Shown: positions 35,221 to 49,100, numbered from the stretch's first letter. The stretch is 64,000 nt of DNA from Phoenix dactylifera (GCF_009389715.1 NW_024068188.1:124001-188000); one strand, 5' to 3'. Numbers and translations: made by a program. The notes: generated by a model from the letters alone, not told the origin.

Positions 35221-38200
35221 ATGGTAACATCGTTCTCTTTCCCCAAACACGGAACCCTAACCTTTTCTCTCTCTCTTCTCTGTCTCTTCTTATCCCTTGC
35301 TTTCTTCCTTCTTCGTTCGTCGCAGGGTATCGATCTCATCGCCGGCGGCAGGAGCAAGAAGGCTAGGCGCACTGCGCCAAAGTCCGACGATGTCTACCTC
35401 AAGCTCCTCGTCAAGGTGAGCTCAGCTCTGAACGTGTCCGTTTGCAGTGGATCTGGTCTTTACGCCATCTTTTAGATTGCATTTGATGGAATTATTGAGC
35501 CGATGGATACGTTTGTTTGCTCTCTTTGATCAGTTGTATAGGTTTCTGGTGCGAAGGACGGGGAGCAAGTTCAATGCGGTGATCCTTAAACGGCTCTTTA
35601 TGAGCAAGATCAACAGGCCCCCCATCTCCCTCAAAAGGCTCGTCACCTTTATGCAAGGAAAGGTTGGTCTCCACTGATTTCCCGTATTTATAGTTTTTGT
35701 TATTTGATAAAACAAAAGTTTTGATTTTTAGATGGGTGGATTTTTACTGGTAGTGTTATTACTTTGAATCAGGACGATAAGATTGCAGTGATTGTTGGTA
35801 CGGTGACAGATGATAAGAGGGTTTACGAGGTCCCGGCCATGAAGGTGACTGCTTTAAGGTTTACGGAGACGGCTAGGGCAAGGATCCTCAAGGCTGGAGG
35901 AGAATGTTTGACCTTTGATCAGCTTGCCCTCCAATCTCCTCTTGGGCAGAACACGGTATATACTATATTGCACGCTTCCTGTACATGCGCTTTTCCTTTT
36001 GATTTAATTGGAGAAAGGAAGAAAAATGGTTGCTTTGTTTGTTATTCGGCTTGTAAGATGGGTTTAATTGTTCTACTAGCCTGAACCTATATACTGTTTG
36101 AGTGAGGTATAAGAACGATACAATTGTATCTACAAAGCACTAGAGAAACATGCAAACGATTGAAAATTTTGGCTATATTTAGATGTGGATATTTGCAATT
36201 TCAAGGTGATAATCTGCAATTCTATTACTAGCTTCTGGGTTATGAGGATTTTTGCTTATTCTGGACTTGGTTTGGCCGTGTGGTCTTCTCCAAATTTTTC
36301 AATATCTTCTTTTGAGCCTATATGCACACACATCTACCACCTCAAAAAATGTATTCTTTTTAATTCTTTGGCTTTCTGCAATCACATTATTGCCATGTTC
36401 CAAGATCGAGTCTTAATGGTGGTTGCTGTCTTTTTATGTGACTTACCTTTCAACACTAGCTAGATTGTTGAAGCAGTGAAGATATTGCTCTTTAAAACCC
36501 AGCTCATTATGAGGTCTTCCATCCATTGGAAGGTCAAGGAACAGAGTTCATATTGATATCTGAGATTAACACAAAGTCGAGAAATTTTATTCGTTTTTCT
36601 TTACTTGATGTTTATTTTGGTTTGATTCCCTATGATGTTTGTCTAAGCCATGCTAATGCTGATGTGCATTGATGAACTCATTAAATGTTATACTGAGGGA
36701 ATCACTCCTTTATTTTCAGTTGCGTGATTTGGATTGCCATTTAAAGAAAATTTTGCTGTTCTTATTAATAATATTTTGGAATAAATGCATGATCCACAAT
36801 GCTGAAGAAAAGCACAGTCGAAGTCGTCATGTGTCTTTTTGATCAGTCTAGACTAGTTGAGTCAAGACTGCTTATATTGGTTTGATGTTTGATTGCTACG
36901 AATGCATTATACATTTTTAGACTAAACTGATCAATTGGATGGCTCTTAGATTCTCAGCAGTACGGTTGACTTACATCCCTTGGTCTATGATGAATATTGA
37001 ATATCTGTCCTTAAAATGAGGAGAATGGACATTCAAATATCTTTGGATTCCATAATCAGGATTTCTGTTTCTTAGATGCCCAACCTCACTTGATAGTATA
37101 TGTTTCAGCTTAATCTGCCGTCTTTACATGAAATGTTGCCGACTGTTGATCTTGCTAATTTTATTCCTTAATGTCTTTCAAATGTTTCCCCCCAAGCCTT
37201 ACTCCTGAAGCTTATGATACTTCAGGCTATAATAATTGAAGCAATGATGATATTGTTTTAATCCCAGCTCATTATGAGAACTTCCATCTAATGGAATGTC
37301 AAGGAATGGATACCAAAACATTATCTGAGCTAAATGCCTCATTCCTTCTAGCATTTATTTTTTGTTGTATTTTTCTGTTTATTTGCATCTGCTAGAGATA
37401 ATTTTATTTAAATTAACTTAGCTCTTGTGGGTTTTGGATGACTCTTCCCATATTCTGATCTAAAAGAACTGTATGCTTTTTTAGCGTGGCTGGTCTTTCG
37501 ATTTATTCTTTCTTCAAAGTGACTCTCGAGTTTTATTAATTTATTGTTTTGGATGACTTTCAAGTTTTTGTAGTATTTCTTTCTGATTCTTTTTCTATCT
37601 TGTGAAATCTGATTCTTGATTATTCCTTCGCCTTCAAGCTTAAAATTTTGGACGAAACTGATGTTTGGTTTAGCTGATCTTGGAGAGATCAATATATGAT
37701 AGTATATATAATCAATAAAAAATATCAATAATTCTATATTTGTCACTTCATTTTCTATAACAAACACTATAATTTCTGGTATAACTAAGTATAACATAGG
37801 CACGAGGCAGCATTTCTTTTATCAAAATATGTTGGGAGGGGCTTTGCTTTTCAGGTTTTTACTTGATGCTTGAATGTACTGTTGCTGCAGTCATGCTTCA
37901 TACCGAATATATTTGATCTCTTAAGACTTGCTTTAGTTCTCGTTAAATGGCTACCAAATATGATGGTCGTAGATGACCGTCGACTATTAGTGCTGCAGTA
38001 AGGAAGATTGCTGGACGGCAGCATTTTGTCAAGACTTGCATGTTTCTAACAGTTGCATGAAATTACAGGTTCTCCTCAGGGGTCCAAAGAATGCTAGGGA
38101 AGCTGTGAAGCACTTCGGTAAAGCTCCAGGAGTTCCACACAGCCATACTAAGCCTTATGTCCGTTCCAAGGGAAGAAAATTTGAGAAGGCCAGAGGAAGA

Positions 38201-38227
38201 AGGAACAGCAGAGGATTTAGGGTTTAG
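35221..38227 (+). CDS. RPL18: 60S ribosomal protein L18 (eL18), 5 coding exons
   Basis: Exons 35221-35223, 35326-35415, 35534-35662, 35773-35955 and 38069-38227 give 187 aa, the usual plant L18 length. It starts [20 protein letters not shown] after Met, then [68 protein letters not shown] and the basic end NSRGFRV. The protein is a structural part of the large ribosomal subunit. Coding exon 1 is the ATG alone, spliced directly to the Gly2 codon (ATG|GTAACA donor, CAG|GGT acceptor). Intron 4 (35956-38068) is 2.1 kb and holds a duplicated segment with C/D-like boxes. The gene looks intact. Confidence 0.96.
36468..36562 (+). repeat. Copy 1 of a 95-bp duplicated segment in RPL18 intron 4
   Basis: Shares TTGAAGCA, CCCAGCTCATTATGAG, CTTCCATC and ATCTGAG in the same order with the copy at 37233-37332. 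It has a degenerate C-box-like GTGAAGA and a D-box-like CTGA. Confidence 0.6.
37233..37332 (+). repeat. Copy 2 of the duplicated segment; possible C/D snoRNA-like
   Basis: Contains ATGATGA (C box) near 37,243 and CTGA (D box) near 37,326, about 80 bp apart, inside a ribosomal protein gene intron. A three-base AGC/GCT pairing flanks the boxes. The rRNA guide match was not verified, so snoRNA identity is only a possibility. Confidence 0.35.
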
Positions 38228-40544
38228 GTCAGATTGTCTTGTTTTTATTCCAAAGGATGAAGTAATGGTAATGTTTTTACCAGGGAGGATTATTATCATG
38301 AAAATTTTTGTTGTGTTTCAATTTTGGGTACAATTTTAATTAGTCTGGCAGGTATTTTCATTTCCCCCTCTGAATGCATATCACTATCAGAAACGTTAAG
38401 AACCTTTTAAGTTTGGATTGTGGTGCACGTTTTGCTTCCTAACATCTGTGACATGGTGTCTTTTCCCTTTTTTGGTCCTACAGTCTCCTTTGTGTTGACA
38501 TGCATAGTCGTATAAACTAGCGTACACGTTTTTGGCTGGCACATCCATTGCTGAAAGAGAGGTAATTATATTTCTTGCCTGCAAAGGATGCATAATTGTT
38601 CAGTGTACTCGTTTTTAGTTTAAATGTCAGGCCACTGAGATTGTTTGTGGTCTGTGAGGTGATTTGGTTCTTAAGATATGCTGTGATGTATTTTTTTTCC
38701 TTAAGTTATGCTATGATGATTTTAATTACTCTTGAGTAAATGCAAAATTGGGCGACTGGATGAGGTTTGGAGTAACAACACTTGTAACTACCACTGGGGC
38801 TGAATGTTTTTAGGAATTTTTGACATATTAGTCTCTTTTCTAATACAGTGCCACAAGAACCTCCTTTTGTTCTTTAAATAGACGAGTCATCTGATTTTAA
38901 GTAAGTGGGAGGGACAATGTTGGGCTGTTTAACTTATGATTGGTATCTATTTAATGGTGATTGTATTTTTTACTTTTACTATGATATTAAAAAAATGTTA
39001 ATACTATAGGGGAGGATAGTAGATAGTATTTGCTTATTTATTATAATAATTAATACAGCACATATTCCTTTCTAAGAAAGAAGAGAAAGAGGGAGTCTCT
39101 CTTATAATGGCTCTCTCGTGGATCTCGCTTTACCAAAATGAAAAAAAAAAAGAGAATTCAGTTAGAGATTTCTTGGAGTCCTGTTTGCCCAGTTCCAAAA
39201 GATCTTATTATATGGATTAGACAAAAGATTTGAATCATAGCCATTGTTAGATAATCAACTAATCAGTCATTTTACAGATGTTAGAATCTAATATTCTAAT
39301 AACATAGAACGCTTATTTTTGAGAAATTCACACAAATGGCTGTGGAAATTATTGTATGATCTCAAGTGCCGAGGCAAGAGTTTAAGATGTTAACAGCTGA
39401 ATGAAGCTAATCACACCTTGTTGCTAACTTAAATTGTCATATTTTAAAGTGATCACTGAGCATTTGTTTGGCTTGCATCGCCACCTACCCGTTGGGTAAG
39501 AGGCGGAGAGTTTTAGCAGATTGGGATTTCGGGTTTGGAGTGTTTAAGATTTGTGTCAGGCATGCTCTAATGGATGATGTCCTGAGAGAGGATCAATCAT
39601 TCTTTCGCTCGAAAAATAGAACCGGAACCCTCCTAGTTTTAATGTGACATCCACAAGTGAAAAGTTTTTTTTTTTTTTTTTTTGGTTGAGGGTGGAGGTG
39701 GATGTTTTCTAGATTTTCTGATGATGCCTGCATAGCATAAGTGCTCTGGAGGATAAAAGAAAGTTGAGGCATCACCTTTGGAAAAAAAAAATCAGGGACT
39801 AAATTGTATCCAAGTGGAGCCCGAAAACAACCCCATTCGCCCACCAGGTAAAAAAAATCCCATTTCAACCTCATTTCTTTCCTTTCCTTGAGATACTTAT
39901 ATGTGCTCATGCATTTTACTCATTTAAATTTCACTCAACATACTTGGCTTTGGTTTCATGACCTATCACCAAGCAAGCAACTATAAAGCCCCCATTTTTC
40001 CCTTCGAAGGACAAACTGAAACCGTATTCAATTCCCAAGTGCACCTGAAATTATCATGCCCCAATTGCTTGGGTGTCAAGCCCTCGCTCTTCAAAAGCTA
40101 TACCACTTTCTTTTTACTCTCGTAGTCTTTCCCTGGTTTACACTGCTCGTATCAGTTTTGTCCCGTGAGATTGGAGTCCTCGGACTTCTTGATCTCCCGG
40201 TCTCTCTATCATCTTCTCTCATATCTTATCCCAACTAATCGACATGTCGTCAGATCCATTAATCAGGCCCAAACTGACCCATAGATGGCTCTAATTTTAA
40301 CTTGAAAACTACAATTCGACCAGGAGCTATAGCTGAAAATTCTACTTCCAAGCTCAGCACAGATGGAATTTCCCATGTTTAATTGAGTACCACATCAAAA
40401 CAAAATGCAAGTGATAATTACAGAACCAATCAGAACATATATCTTTCAATTGTAATTGTGTCATTTATATCGGTTATACTTAATTCAGGTTCGACAAAAT
40501 TGATTTGAATAAAATGGAGGGCAACAAGAGTGATCTTCGAATAT
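38228..40544. other. RPL18 3' region and spacer to the epoxide hydrolase cluster
   Basis: Presumed 3' UTR, then AT-rich non-coding sequence. No gene or transposon that I recognise. Confidence 0.4.
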
Positions 40545-40752
40545 CAGAACTCATATATGCAGTCAGAGATCTCATCTAGTTTTTCCTGGTTAACGAATGA
40601 AATGGCCCACTCCTTCCTTTAATGTAGTCTCTTTCGAAGAAATCCTGAAGAAATGCATCATCTCTTTTGAAACCACCCTAGCAATGTAGTCTTGGATATG
40701 GTATGGTAATGCTATTTGGACCCCAGTCCAAGGTGCTGTGAGCTCCCAGATA
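40545..40752 (-). pseudogene. Decayed last exon of a soluble epoxide hydrolase
   Basis: On the minus strand this aligns along its length with the terminal exon of the intact gene at 42000-42246. Shared stretches are CTCAT around the stop, TTTTCCTGGTTAA, GTAGTCTTGGATA and CCAGTCCAAGGTGCTGTGAGC. It has several small indels, lacks the central stretch covering the catalytic Asp region, and has no open frame. No upstream exons were seen between here and 42,000. It is a third, degenerate member of the minus-strand cluster. Confidence 0.75.
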
Positions 40753-41999
40753 GGGCACATCAGTTATGAAGTCATCAATGGATCTGAATTCCCAAAATAA
40801 ATGAATACAGAGGAATAACAAGTAGAATTTTATGTAGCAAAAAGCGTGAGTGTAAAATAAATTTAATCTATTCAACTACTTCAACCATTTCCAAACACCT
40901 CATATCATTTCTAAGGCATACGATTATCTTACGGATGATTCTCGCCCAATGCCTCTTAAAATGGGTTTCGTAGATACAAATGCGTCTTTTTTTTCTTCTA
41001 TTGGGCCAATGGAAATTCTCACTGCCCCTACCGTACCGCATGTCCCGGGTTGAGCCCTGAACTTTGACTGCAGACTAGAAGGTGATCATTTAGCTTTGTT
41101 ATCGCCTGTTGATTTCCCAATGGAGCAACAAATCCTACATGGAGATGATCAAGGTGATCCCTTAGAGGACCCAGGCGCCTCTGGTTGGACCATTCATATT
41201 GGGCTGCTTGTCCCATGACATATATCACTTTTCTTGCAAGTCATGGCATTTTTAGCAAATCACTGTTGCGAGATCACCTGGCTAAAATACATTCTTTACT
41301 ACTCTTCATGGTGTTTCAAATACCCAACCCATGAGATTACATTGTGACAGCCAAGCCGCTCTTCATGTAGCTGCAAACCGAGTTTTGGATGAATGGACCA
41401 ACATATTTAGACTGCTATTTGGTTTGTGAAAAGATTCAATCGGGTCAACTTGTTACACATCTCCACCCTCTAGCTTGAGACATGCTAGCTTGAGACTACC
41501 ATCATGCCATGGAATGTTGTGAGTAGAAACTTCACATGCTAGTCCTTGCTATTCAATGTACTACTATGAAATGGGATGGCTGCCATTATTGTATAGGATG
41601 GCGTGAGAAGAAATTTGCCCTTGTTTATTTTACAAATATCTTGATATTTTTCCATCTTTATATAACAACCACATTTGTGCTTTCCTCCAATTTTGCGTAA
41701 AAGCCGTAGCCCTGCATCTTTTGTTTTCACTCAATTTCATCAATCTTGAGAGTATGATCATTCTGTACGATTATAAGTATACACATCGATGAAAAGTTCA
41801 CTAGCATTGAACATGAAAAGTTCGCATGCTCAATGCTAGTTATCTTCTTACATTCTGTATGCCTTACCAAAATAAGATTAAATCTAATTCATGTAAGTAA
41901 AGAAAAAATAGTGATCATATGATTAAGAAGATACTAATTAATGACAAAGGTCACACGACTAAATTATGCATGCATCGCAGAGCCTGCTGGCTAAGCAAT
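40753..41999. other. Spacer inside the epoxide hydrolase cluster
   Basis: Non-coding, AT-rich. I looked for further exons of the relic and saw none. Confidence 0.4.
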
Positions 42000-44900
42000 T
42001 CAGAATTTCTGAATGAACTCATAGATGTGATCAGTGATCTCCTGTGGCTTCTCCTGGTTAATGAAGTGCCCTGCGCCTTCTATGACAACTACATCCTCTA
42101 AGAAAGGTACATCTCTTTCGAAGCCGCCCTTGTGTATATAGTCTTTAACCCCTGGAATGTTGTATATCAGATCCTGATTCCCCACAATAAACTTAACAGG
42201 AACTTTAATCTGCATCCCAGTCCATGGTGCTGTGAGCTCCCAATTTCTGCACATGTACCGTTGAGTTATCTAAGATGCACTTAAGACAGTATAATAAAAA
42301 TGAAAGATTTGAAGTCAAATCCATAAATCCGAGCACAACAAAGGAGCATTGTTGCGAAAAATCTCCTTGTCTCGAATGATACACAAAACTGATCTAATAA
42401 AATTGGAGAGTCATTAACAAGGCAGAACAATGGATTACTACTTGTTGTGTAGACCAAATCAGAGCGATTCATGTGAGTTAAGAAAATCATCTGGCTAGAA
42501 TGATATACAACATTCACTGAATCAATTAGAAACCGAGTACTTTGCTGCTTACTGAATGGAAGAATCTTTAAGTGATTTGAAGTATCTTGATTTTCTCTAG
42601 TTCTATCTATTTTCATATATCTAGACCTTTTTTTTTTAAGAAAAAAGAGAGACATAGCAAAGAATCTTCTTGGATCATGTCCAACTTTTTCTTAAAAGAA
42701 TAGACAAGAACTTTAAGATGTGAGTCAATGCTTGAACATTAAAAGAACAGATTTCTCTTAAGACCTGCAGAAGGCCTGGAGAGAAAGGAAAAAGGAAAGA
42801 AAAGATTTTAATTAGATGTCAAGGAATACATCTTTTTTTCTCAGGGTGACTAATGGTAGAAAAAGGCATGGATCAAGTGATTAAGTGCAAGGTTACCCTA
42901 TAAGATATGAAGAAGGAAAAATACCTTAGCAGCTAACCATAAAATGCACCCTAGTGATTGAAGACTACCAATCCTAAGACCATGCAGCATAATGATCATG
43001 CAACTCATACTTAAGATAAACCACGCCTTTAATTAAATCAGCCTTTATGAATGCATACAAGTCCAAAGCTCGGTAGTAGTTCAATCCTCCGGTGAAGCCT
43101 GACTTATCAAATTTGCTAGCAAAATAGTCGACGTCCTCTTCTGACAACCAAGAAGGCAGGGTAATTTCCTTATCAGGGGAAGCTGCAAACCCATTCTCCT
43201 TGGGCACAATAACAGGGGCTGGATCATGATAAGTCAAGAACTTCTTGATCACCAAAGCAGTAGGAATGCGAGCAAATTCAGCTTCGGTTCGACCGGGTTC
43301 CTGCAAATAGTTAGATAAATTTTGCTGCTTAGAAATTTATGGAGGAATAAGAACAATAAAGTCGTCATATTACATCCCTGGAGGAGTTTCTAATAAGCAT
43401 AGATAATTTACCACACAGAAGAAAATAAAGGATTTGCTATAAAGTCTTATCAAATTTCAAAAGCTTGTGATATTATGCTCTAGCAAATGGGAGAAGCCTC
43501 ACAACTAGTTTGGAGTACCGAGTTAGAAGATTCTATGAAAAGAAAATAATGCTCTGTAAGAAACAAGAGCCCCTTCAGCTTTCAGAGTAGCTACTAACGA
43601 TTCGCTTTTTTACAAATCAAAATCAAAATCAAAATCATTTCATGTTTCGAAACACTTAGTTCGTAAGGCACAATATCAATCAGCACTGATTATGTTGATG
43701 ACATAGGAAGCAAAGTCCTACCAGGACCAATCCTACTATGACTTCATTAGAACCCTCCAAATAGGATCAGGAGCTCTCTATGAGAAATCAAGGCACCTCT
43801 TTAATCCAACCTCATATATCATCATAAATCTTGATCACTCCTACAACATGCACAGGAAAATGCCTAGTGGTCAATGGTCAAAGAAATGAAAAGAAACACT
43901 CAATATCTTTTTTTTTTTTAACAAGTTTCATTAATGATATTTTATGTAGCATTCTGGATGGGACAGTTTGACTTTTGAGAAATAAATACATGCAGGTATA
44001 CTCTCAGCTTAAGAATATATCATCACATGTATTTCCACTCTTTTAATACAATTCTAATGATATATTCTGGCAGAATTCTAATGATAAATGGTACATCAGC
44101 AAGTGTAGGTTGTAGCATGGTCTCGAAACCAAATAAATAAGCATGTAGAGGACCAAGAAAAAAAAAAAGGCAAAATATTTGATTAATGCTGTGGTAACTT
44201 GGAAATATAGCTCTGAAACCTGATGTATTAATTACTTTTTTCAATTGGCATTATGAAACGTACCATATGATGAAATTAAACGAAGGTGCAAGTCAGCCAA
44301 GTGATTCTTTTGAGTGAGATTTCCGAGCTAGTGTATCATTGCTCAAAATATTTACTTGGGACCGTTCATCCAAGTTCCAACTCTCTTTTTTCACAGTGGC
44401 TCCACTCCAGTTCAACGAAACAATTGATGAATTATATTACAACAAGATTGTTAAATAGCAAAGGCTTCTTATTGGATTTCTTCCTCGTACTACAGCAACC
44501 ACTAGGATGTGAATTGCTAAGATGTGATCGGCTAAAGTTGGGACCACCTCACCAAGAATGCACTTCAAAGTACTCATAGAAAGTCCAATATATTATGAAT
44601 CCAAGATCCAAACTTACAACAGAAAGTTGGACAACATTAATTGATTCAGATCCACCTACCCAGCACCCAACAACCAAAGACCCTCAGAACTAGACAATCC
44701 CCCCACTCCAACTTCATCCTTTGCAATAGAATTTTTTTCACACTTGACCAAGGTTTTCAATAAATAATGTAATTTCAACTGTCATCAACTAGCCCTCAAA
44801 ATAAAAAATGACAGTAAAATAGAGACTTCATTTGATTACTCCTCTGTTCGAAAAAGAACTACTAGAGCTTTAAAATACATCAAACATTATTTTTATCATA

Positions 44901-45668
44901 TGAACATTAATAACACCAAATGAAAAAAAATAAATCATCATCTTTCCGGTTATATATTACTGGTTACAGAATGGGATAATAACTAGACGATATATAGGAC
45001 TTGCCAACCCAACCACTTCTCTCTCCGTCCGAGCTATTCAAAGGCATTAAAACGTTTAAACAAGACTGATTGTAGTTAAGGAGAAGGTTAAGACATGAAG
45101 ACGAGAGACCTGGAAAGTACAAATATAGTAGTCGTCACCGTAGAGAGCCCTGAAGGTCTCCACCGGCTTCCGGTCCGGGCTCCTCGGCCGGAAGGCCACG
45201 CTCAGGTTCACCAGCGCCCGCACCTTGTCGGGCCGAAACAGGCACAGGCTCCAGGCCACCAGCGCCCCCCAGTCATGACCCACCACGAACACCTTCATGT
45301 TAAATTTTCTTAAGCATTAAAGCTTAGGAAGGAAGACTTCATATGGAAGGAAAGTTAGCTGCAGGAGTCACCTTCTCCTGGCCAAGTGTGTGAATGAGGG
45401 CGACGAGGTCGCCGACGACGTGGAACATGGTGTAGGAGGAGACGTCGGGAGGGGCGTCGGTGTCGCCGAAGCCCCGGAGGTCGGGGGCGATGGCGCGGTA
45501 GCCGCGGGCGGCGAGAGCGAGGATTTGGTGGCGCCACGAGTACCAGAGTTCCGGGAAGCCATGGAGGAGGAGGACTACGGGGCCCTCCCCCTTCTCGGCT
45601 ATGTGCATGTTGATGCCATTCACTTCCACCAACCTGTGACTGATCTCTGCCATCAGCTCTCCCTCCAT
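42000..45668 (-). CDS. Soluble epoxide hydrolase, alpha/beta-hydrolase fold, 4 exons (copy A)
   Basis: Exons in transcript order: 45668-45372, 45292-45110, 43300-43059 and 42246-42000, total 969 nt, 322 aa. It hydrolyses epoxides to diols, in plants mainly fatty-acid epoxides used for cutin and defence lipids (family knowledge). Visible motifs: oxyanion HGFP (36-39), WYSWR, DLRGFGDTDAP, nucleophile Asp106 in GHDWGA, lid Tyr in FTGGLNYYRALDLNW (Tyr235/236), acid Asp266 in GNQDLIY and base His301 in GAGHFINQEKP. All catalytic residues are present. There is no signal peptide, so it is probably cytosolic or peroxisomal. A second in-frame ATG at codon 6 is an alternative start. Introns are GT-AG with phases matching copy B, which shows common ancestry. 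Confidence 0.94.
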
Positions 45669-45736
45669 CTTCTTTCCTTTTTCTCGAGTTCCTGGACGAT
45701 TTTTGCTCTATATCTGTTCTCGAGTCGCTGCATCAT

Positions 45737-45747
45737 TATATATATAG
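45737..45747 (-). promoter_or_regulatory. TATA box of epoxide hydrolase copy A
   Basis: TATATATATA on the minus strand about 70 bp upstream of the ATG at 45668. A (GA)n tract follows further upstream. Confidence 0.6.
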
Positions 45748-45858
45748 AGGGAATGGAGTTGAGAGAGGAGGAGTGGCATCGGGAAGGGACGAGTATTAAC
45801 GGCCGGAGTAACTTTGGAGTCAGCGGGGTAGGTGGGAGAGCCGGGCTGCTTCGCCTCT

Positions 45859-45863
<5 letters not shown>

Positions 45864-45906
<43 letters not shown>
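45864..45906 (+). repeat. (CT)n microsatellite in the copy A promoter
   Basis: About 21 CT units, read as GA on the gene strand, roughly 200 bp upstream of the copy A start. Such GA tracts can bind BPC/GAGA-type factors; function not shown. Confidence 0.9.
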
Positions 45907-45910
<4 letters not shown>

Positions 45911-46112
45911 CCTCCTTTAACGTCTCCCTCTTGGGAGCTTGGAGTGTTCGCTCACGGTTTTTTTTCTGCCTCGCTCGGTCGGTGGCTATTACCATCAACT
46001 GTTCTGTTTCCAATTAATGAACAACAGTGTACGCTCGGTAATGGTTGGGATCTAGGTATCTAAGTTTTGTTGAAATTTTTGCTGGATGATAAGTGTACTT
46101 TATCTTCGGTTG

Positions 46113-46118
<6 letters not shown>

Positions 46119-46153
<35 letters not shown>
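46119..46153 (+). repeat. (CT)n microsatellite
   Basis: About 17 CT units, about 450 bp upstream of the copy A start. Confidence 0.9.
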
Positions 46154-46156
<3 letters not shown>

Positions 46157-49100
46157 AGATGCATTTAGTTAAAAGGTCGGTATTTACGTTGATGTTCTTC
46201 GATAAATTGGCGACAATAACATGTCTCCACTGAAAAAAGTTTGGAAAATCCGAGTTCTGATTTACAAGTTGGAAAGCCAGATAGTTCTGCTTTTTGATAA
46301 AGATTGTCTTTGTTATTCGACTTAAGGAATGCGGCAATAACTTTGATTTATATATGGGCATTTTACAAAAGTGGTCGTTATAGTTTTCACTTTTTGCAGG
46401 ATCAGTGTCGGTTTTTTTTTCCCCCCTGTATGTGCAGTAATACTCGATACAGATATCAGTTGAGTGTGAAAATGTCAAAAGTGTATACAAGTCAACCGAA
46501 AATGTGCATCTCACTATTGTGCAACAGCTAAATCAAAAATAAATCCAGAATTAAGAGCAAGAAAATATACATCTAATTAAAGAGAAATGTGATGGTGGGG
46601 CATTAAAACCTACAAGAATGTGCATCATGATGACATAAGATAAACATAAAGTTAATCAGAAATGTGTCAATCAAACCATGGATGGACCGCTCGTAGCCTG
46701 TGAATCACATCAAGGATTCCAGTGACAAATAAGTGTGCAACTAAGCAAGGATCTGGATCCTCTGGGGAGAAGAAGAGAGGAAGAAGATAGGATAGCTTTT
46801 TGAATGAATGCATCGCATGGGACAAAATGAACAGCAAACCATAATCCATTTTTTGATAGTTTTTTCTTTGGTTTTGTTAGATTTTCAAAATCCAAACCGT
46901 GTACTTCAGGCAACTAAAATTCCTACAAACCGCCACCTACCTTTTTCTCTTTTTGGGTAATCAGAGACAAAGAAACAACGGTCGTTTCCACAAATATAAA
47001 AAAACCTACATCCATCAGAAAAAAAGTGAAAAGAAAAAAAATTTGGTTTGAAAAGAAATATTAACAAGTGTTGTCTTAGTCTGCCCTTATAGAGCCTAAG
47101 CTAAGACATAAGAGTGGTAGGACGGCTAGGCTCCTTAATCTAAATAAAAATAAAAAAAAAGAAAAAAAAAACTACGGAAAGTTGTTTTTGACTATTATTC
47201 ATTCTTGTCAATTTTTTGTAATAAAAAATCGTTACATTGCATCCAATTTTGGTTTAGGATTTCATGTAAACAAAAGTACAACCTTAAATATATTTATAAT
47301 TTGTGTTATATAGCAATAACATTCCATGCAGGCACGCCCTTGTATCATGCAAATCACAAAAAAAAAAGTATGAGAATGACACAAATCATAAAGCTAATTT
47401 TGTTACGATACATTAGAAGTACGAAATTATAATACCTACACTACATGTACACATGCACGTAGGTCTTGAGCATTGTAACGTGCACGGTGCACGTAGCCAG
47501 GGACTTGACATATAGGATTTAGTTATCGTACCTCAAATGACAAATAATTATAATTTTTGATGCACCAACAATGATTGTTGCCTTATACTTCCGTATCACC
47601 ACTGATTGGATCTAGTTAGGTGCAGTATTAACTCATCTAGACCCATGTAGTTCAAAATTAGGTCGGGTTAGAACCACTCTAGATTACAGGTTAACCGGAT
47701 TCAGTCCAAAATGGATACTCCATCTAGATTTTTAGCAGCAACCAGACAAACGCTTTAAGTGGATTAGGTCAGCTGAACAAAGTCTATCTTGGGTGGATGT
47801 CCTCCTTTCTCAATGTCCATAGCGCATGGGTATCTTCTATTTAAGAAGGAACAAAGCAAATGCATTGATGGTAGGACTGGCCACCTTAAGCAAACAAGCT
47901 CGAAACGTCTCTATATCCAAGAAGTCTTAGGCAATGGGCAAGCAACATTTGCAAATCCAATTGGATATTTTCAGACACGATCATTGAAGTGGTTCTCTGG
48001 AAGCATATGCTTTCTCGGAAGTCGATCCTTCGGATATCAAATTCACGGTTTCAATAGTTCCGTTACTGCTACATTAAATGCTGAGGCCGGAACCTATAAT
48101 GCTGCATTAAATGAAATCAACGTACAAAATAGTATATTTTTAATAAAATATTATCGGCATTCTTGAAGATTATAGTATTAAAATGAAAAATATTGCATGG
48201 ATGCGAATTATGGATGAATCATAGCCATCTTACTAATTCTTTCTTAAATCTAGGCCGAACTAATTTAAATTTTTTTGGATGTTAGATGCCCTACGCATCC
48301 ATCCGATCTACATCTAGGAGGGATGGTTGTTGCCGTATATTGCAACCTAAATCAATTCCAAGAAGATATGGTTTAAATTCTATTCATTTTTAGTCTCGAT
48401 GGAAGAATGTTTAAAATTTGATATTCTTTTATCTAAATTCTGCTTGTAATATACGGTCTATTAATACCTAACCGAGCAGTAAGTTGATGGATGACTTTTA
48501 TGAGCATTTTTCTTTATACTGTTCTAGCTATGCAAGACTTTTTCTGTCGTACTTAGGTGGGCATGGCTTTTTGTATTATTATATCATATGGAGCAGAAAT
48601 GCCTTGAACTAGGGAAGCTTCAACCTATCTCTAAGAGTCCAGACTCCAGAGGTCCCGATCACTGGAGTCCCAACTCTTCCAAAGTCGCATTGCTACTCGA
48701 TGCCTACGGTTCAAGCTCATGAAATAAATGTTCATCAATGCAGCAAGGGAAAGCACTCGAAAGTTAATGCATCTCACCAACAATACAATGCTCTTTTCTT
48801 CTCTTGTGAAGCTGTCAATACGTACTATGTTCATCGGATCCTAAAAATATAAGGGACAGCAAGGCTAAGCTAAGGCCTTTCTCGATCCGACTACAAGGAC
48901 AAGGGTAAAAATAAAAGGCAGGAACCCCAAGCCGAAACGATGAAACTTGCAACTAATCTTTTCTGTATCCATTTATTCCTCCAAGACTCTTTTATTTCTT
49001 GTATATTCAAAGTTCAGAAGGAGAATTGAGGTCATGTATTTGGCCAGAGATAGCCAGAATTTAAGACTCCCATGTTTTTTTTTTAATGTCTTCACCTATA

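Noticed and set aside
45390-45920. Plus-strand frame opposite epoxide hydrolase copy A exon 1
   Set aside because: Antisense shadow running into the CT microsatellite.
47789-48166. 125-codon frame between the epoxide hydrolases
   Set aside because: No recognisable domain, codon pattern, splice context or promoter; the starting codon is weak. It may be chance.
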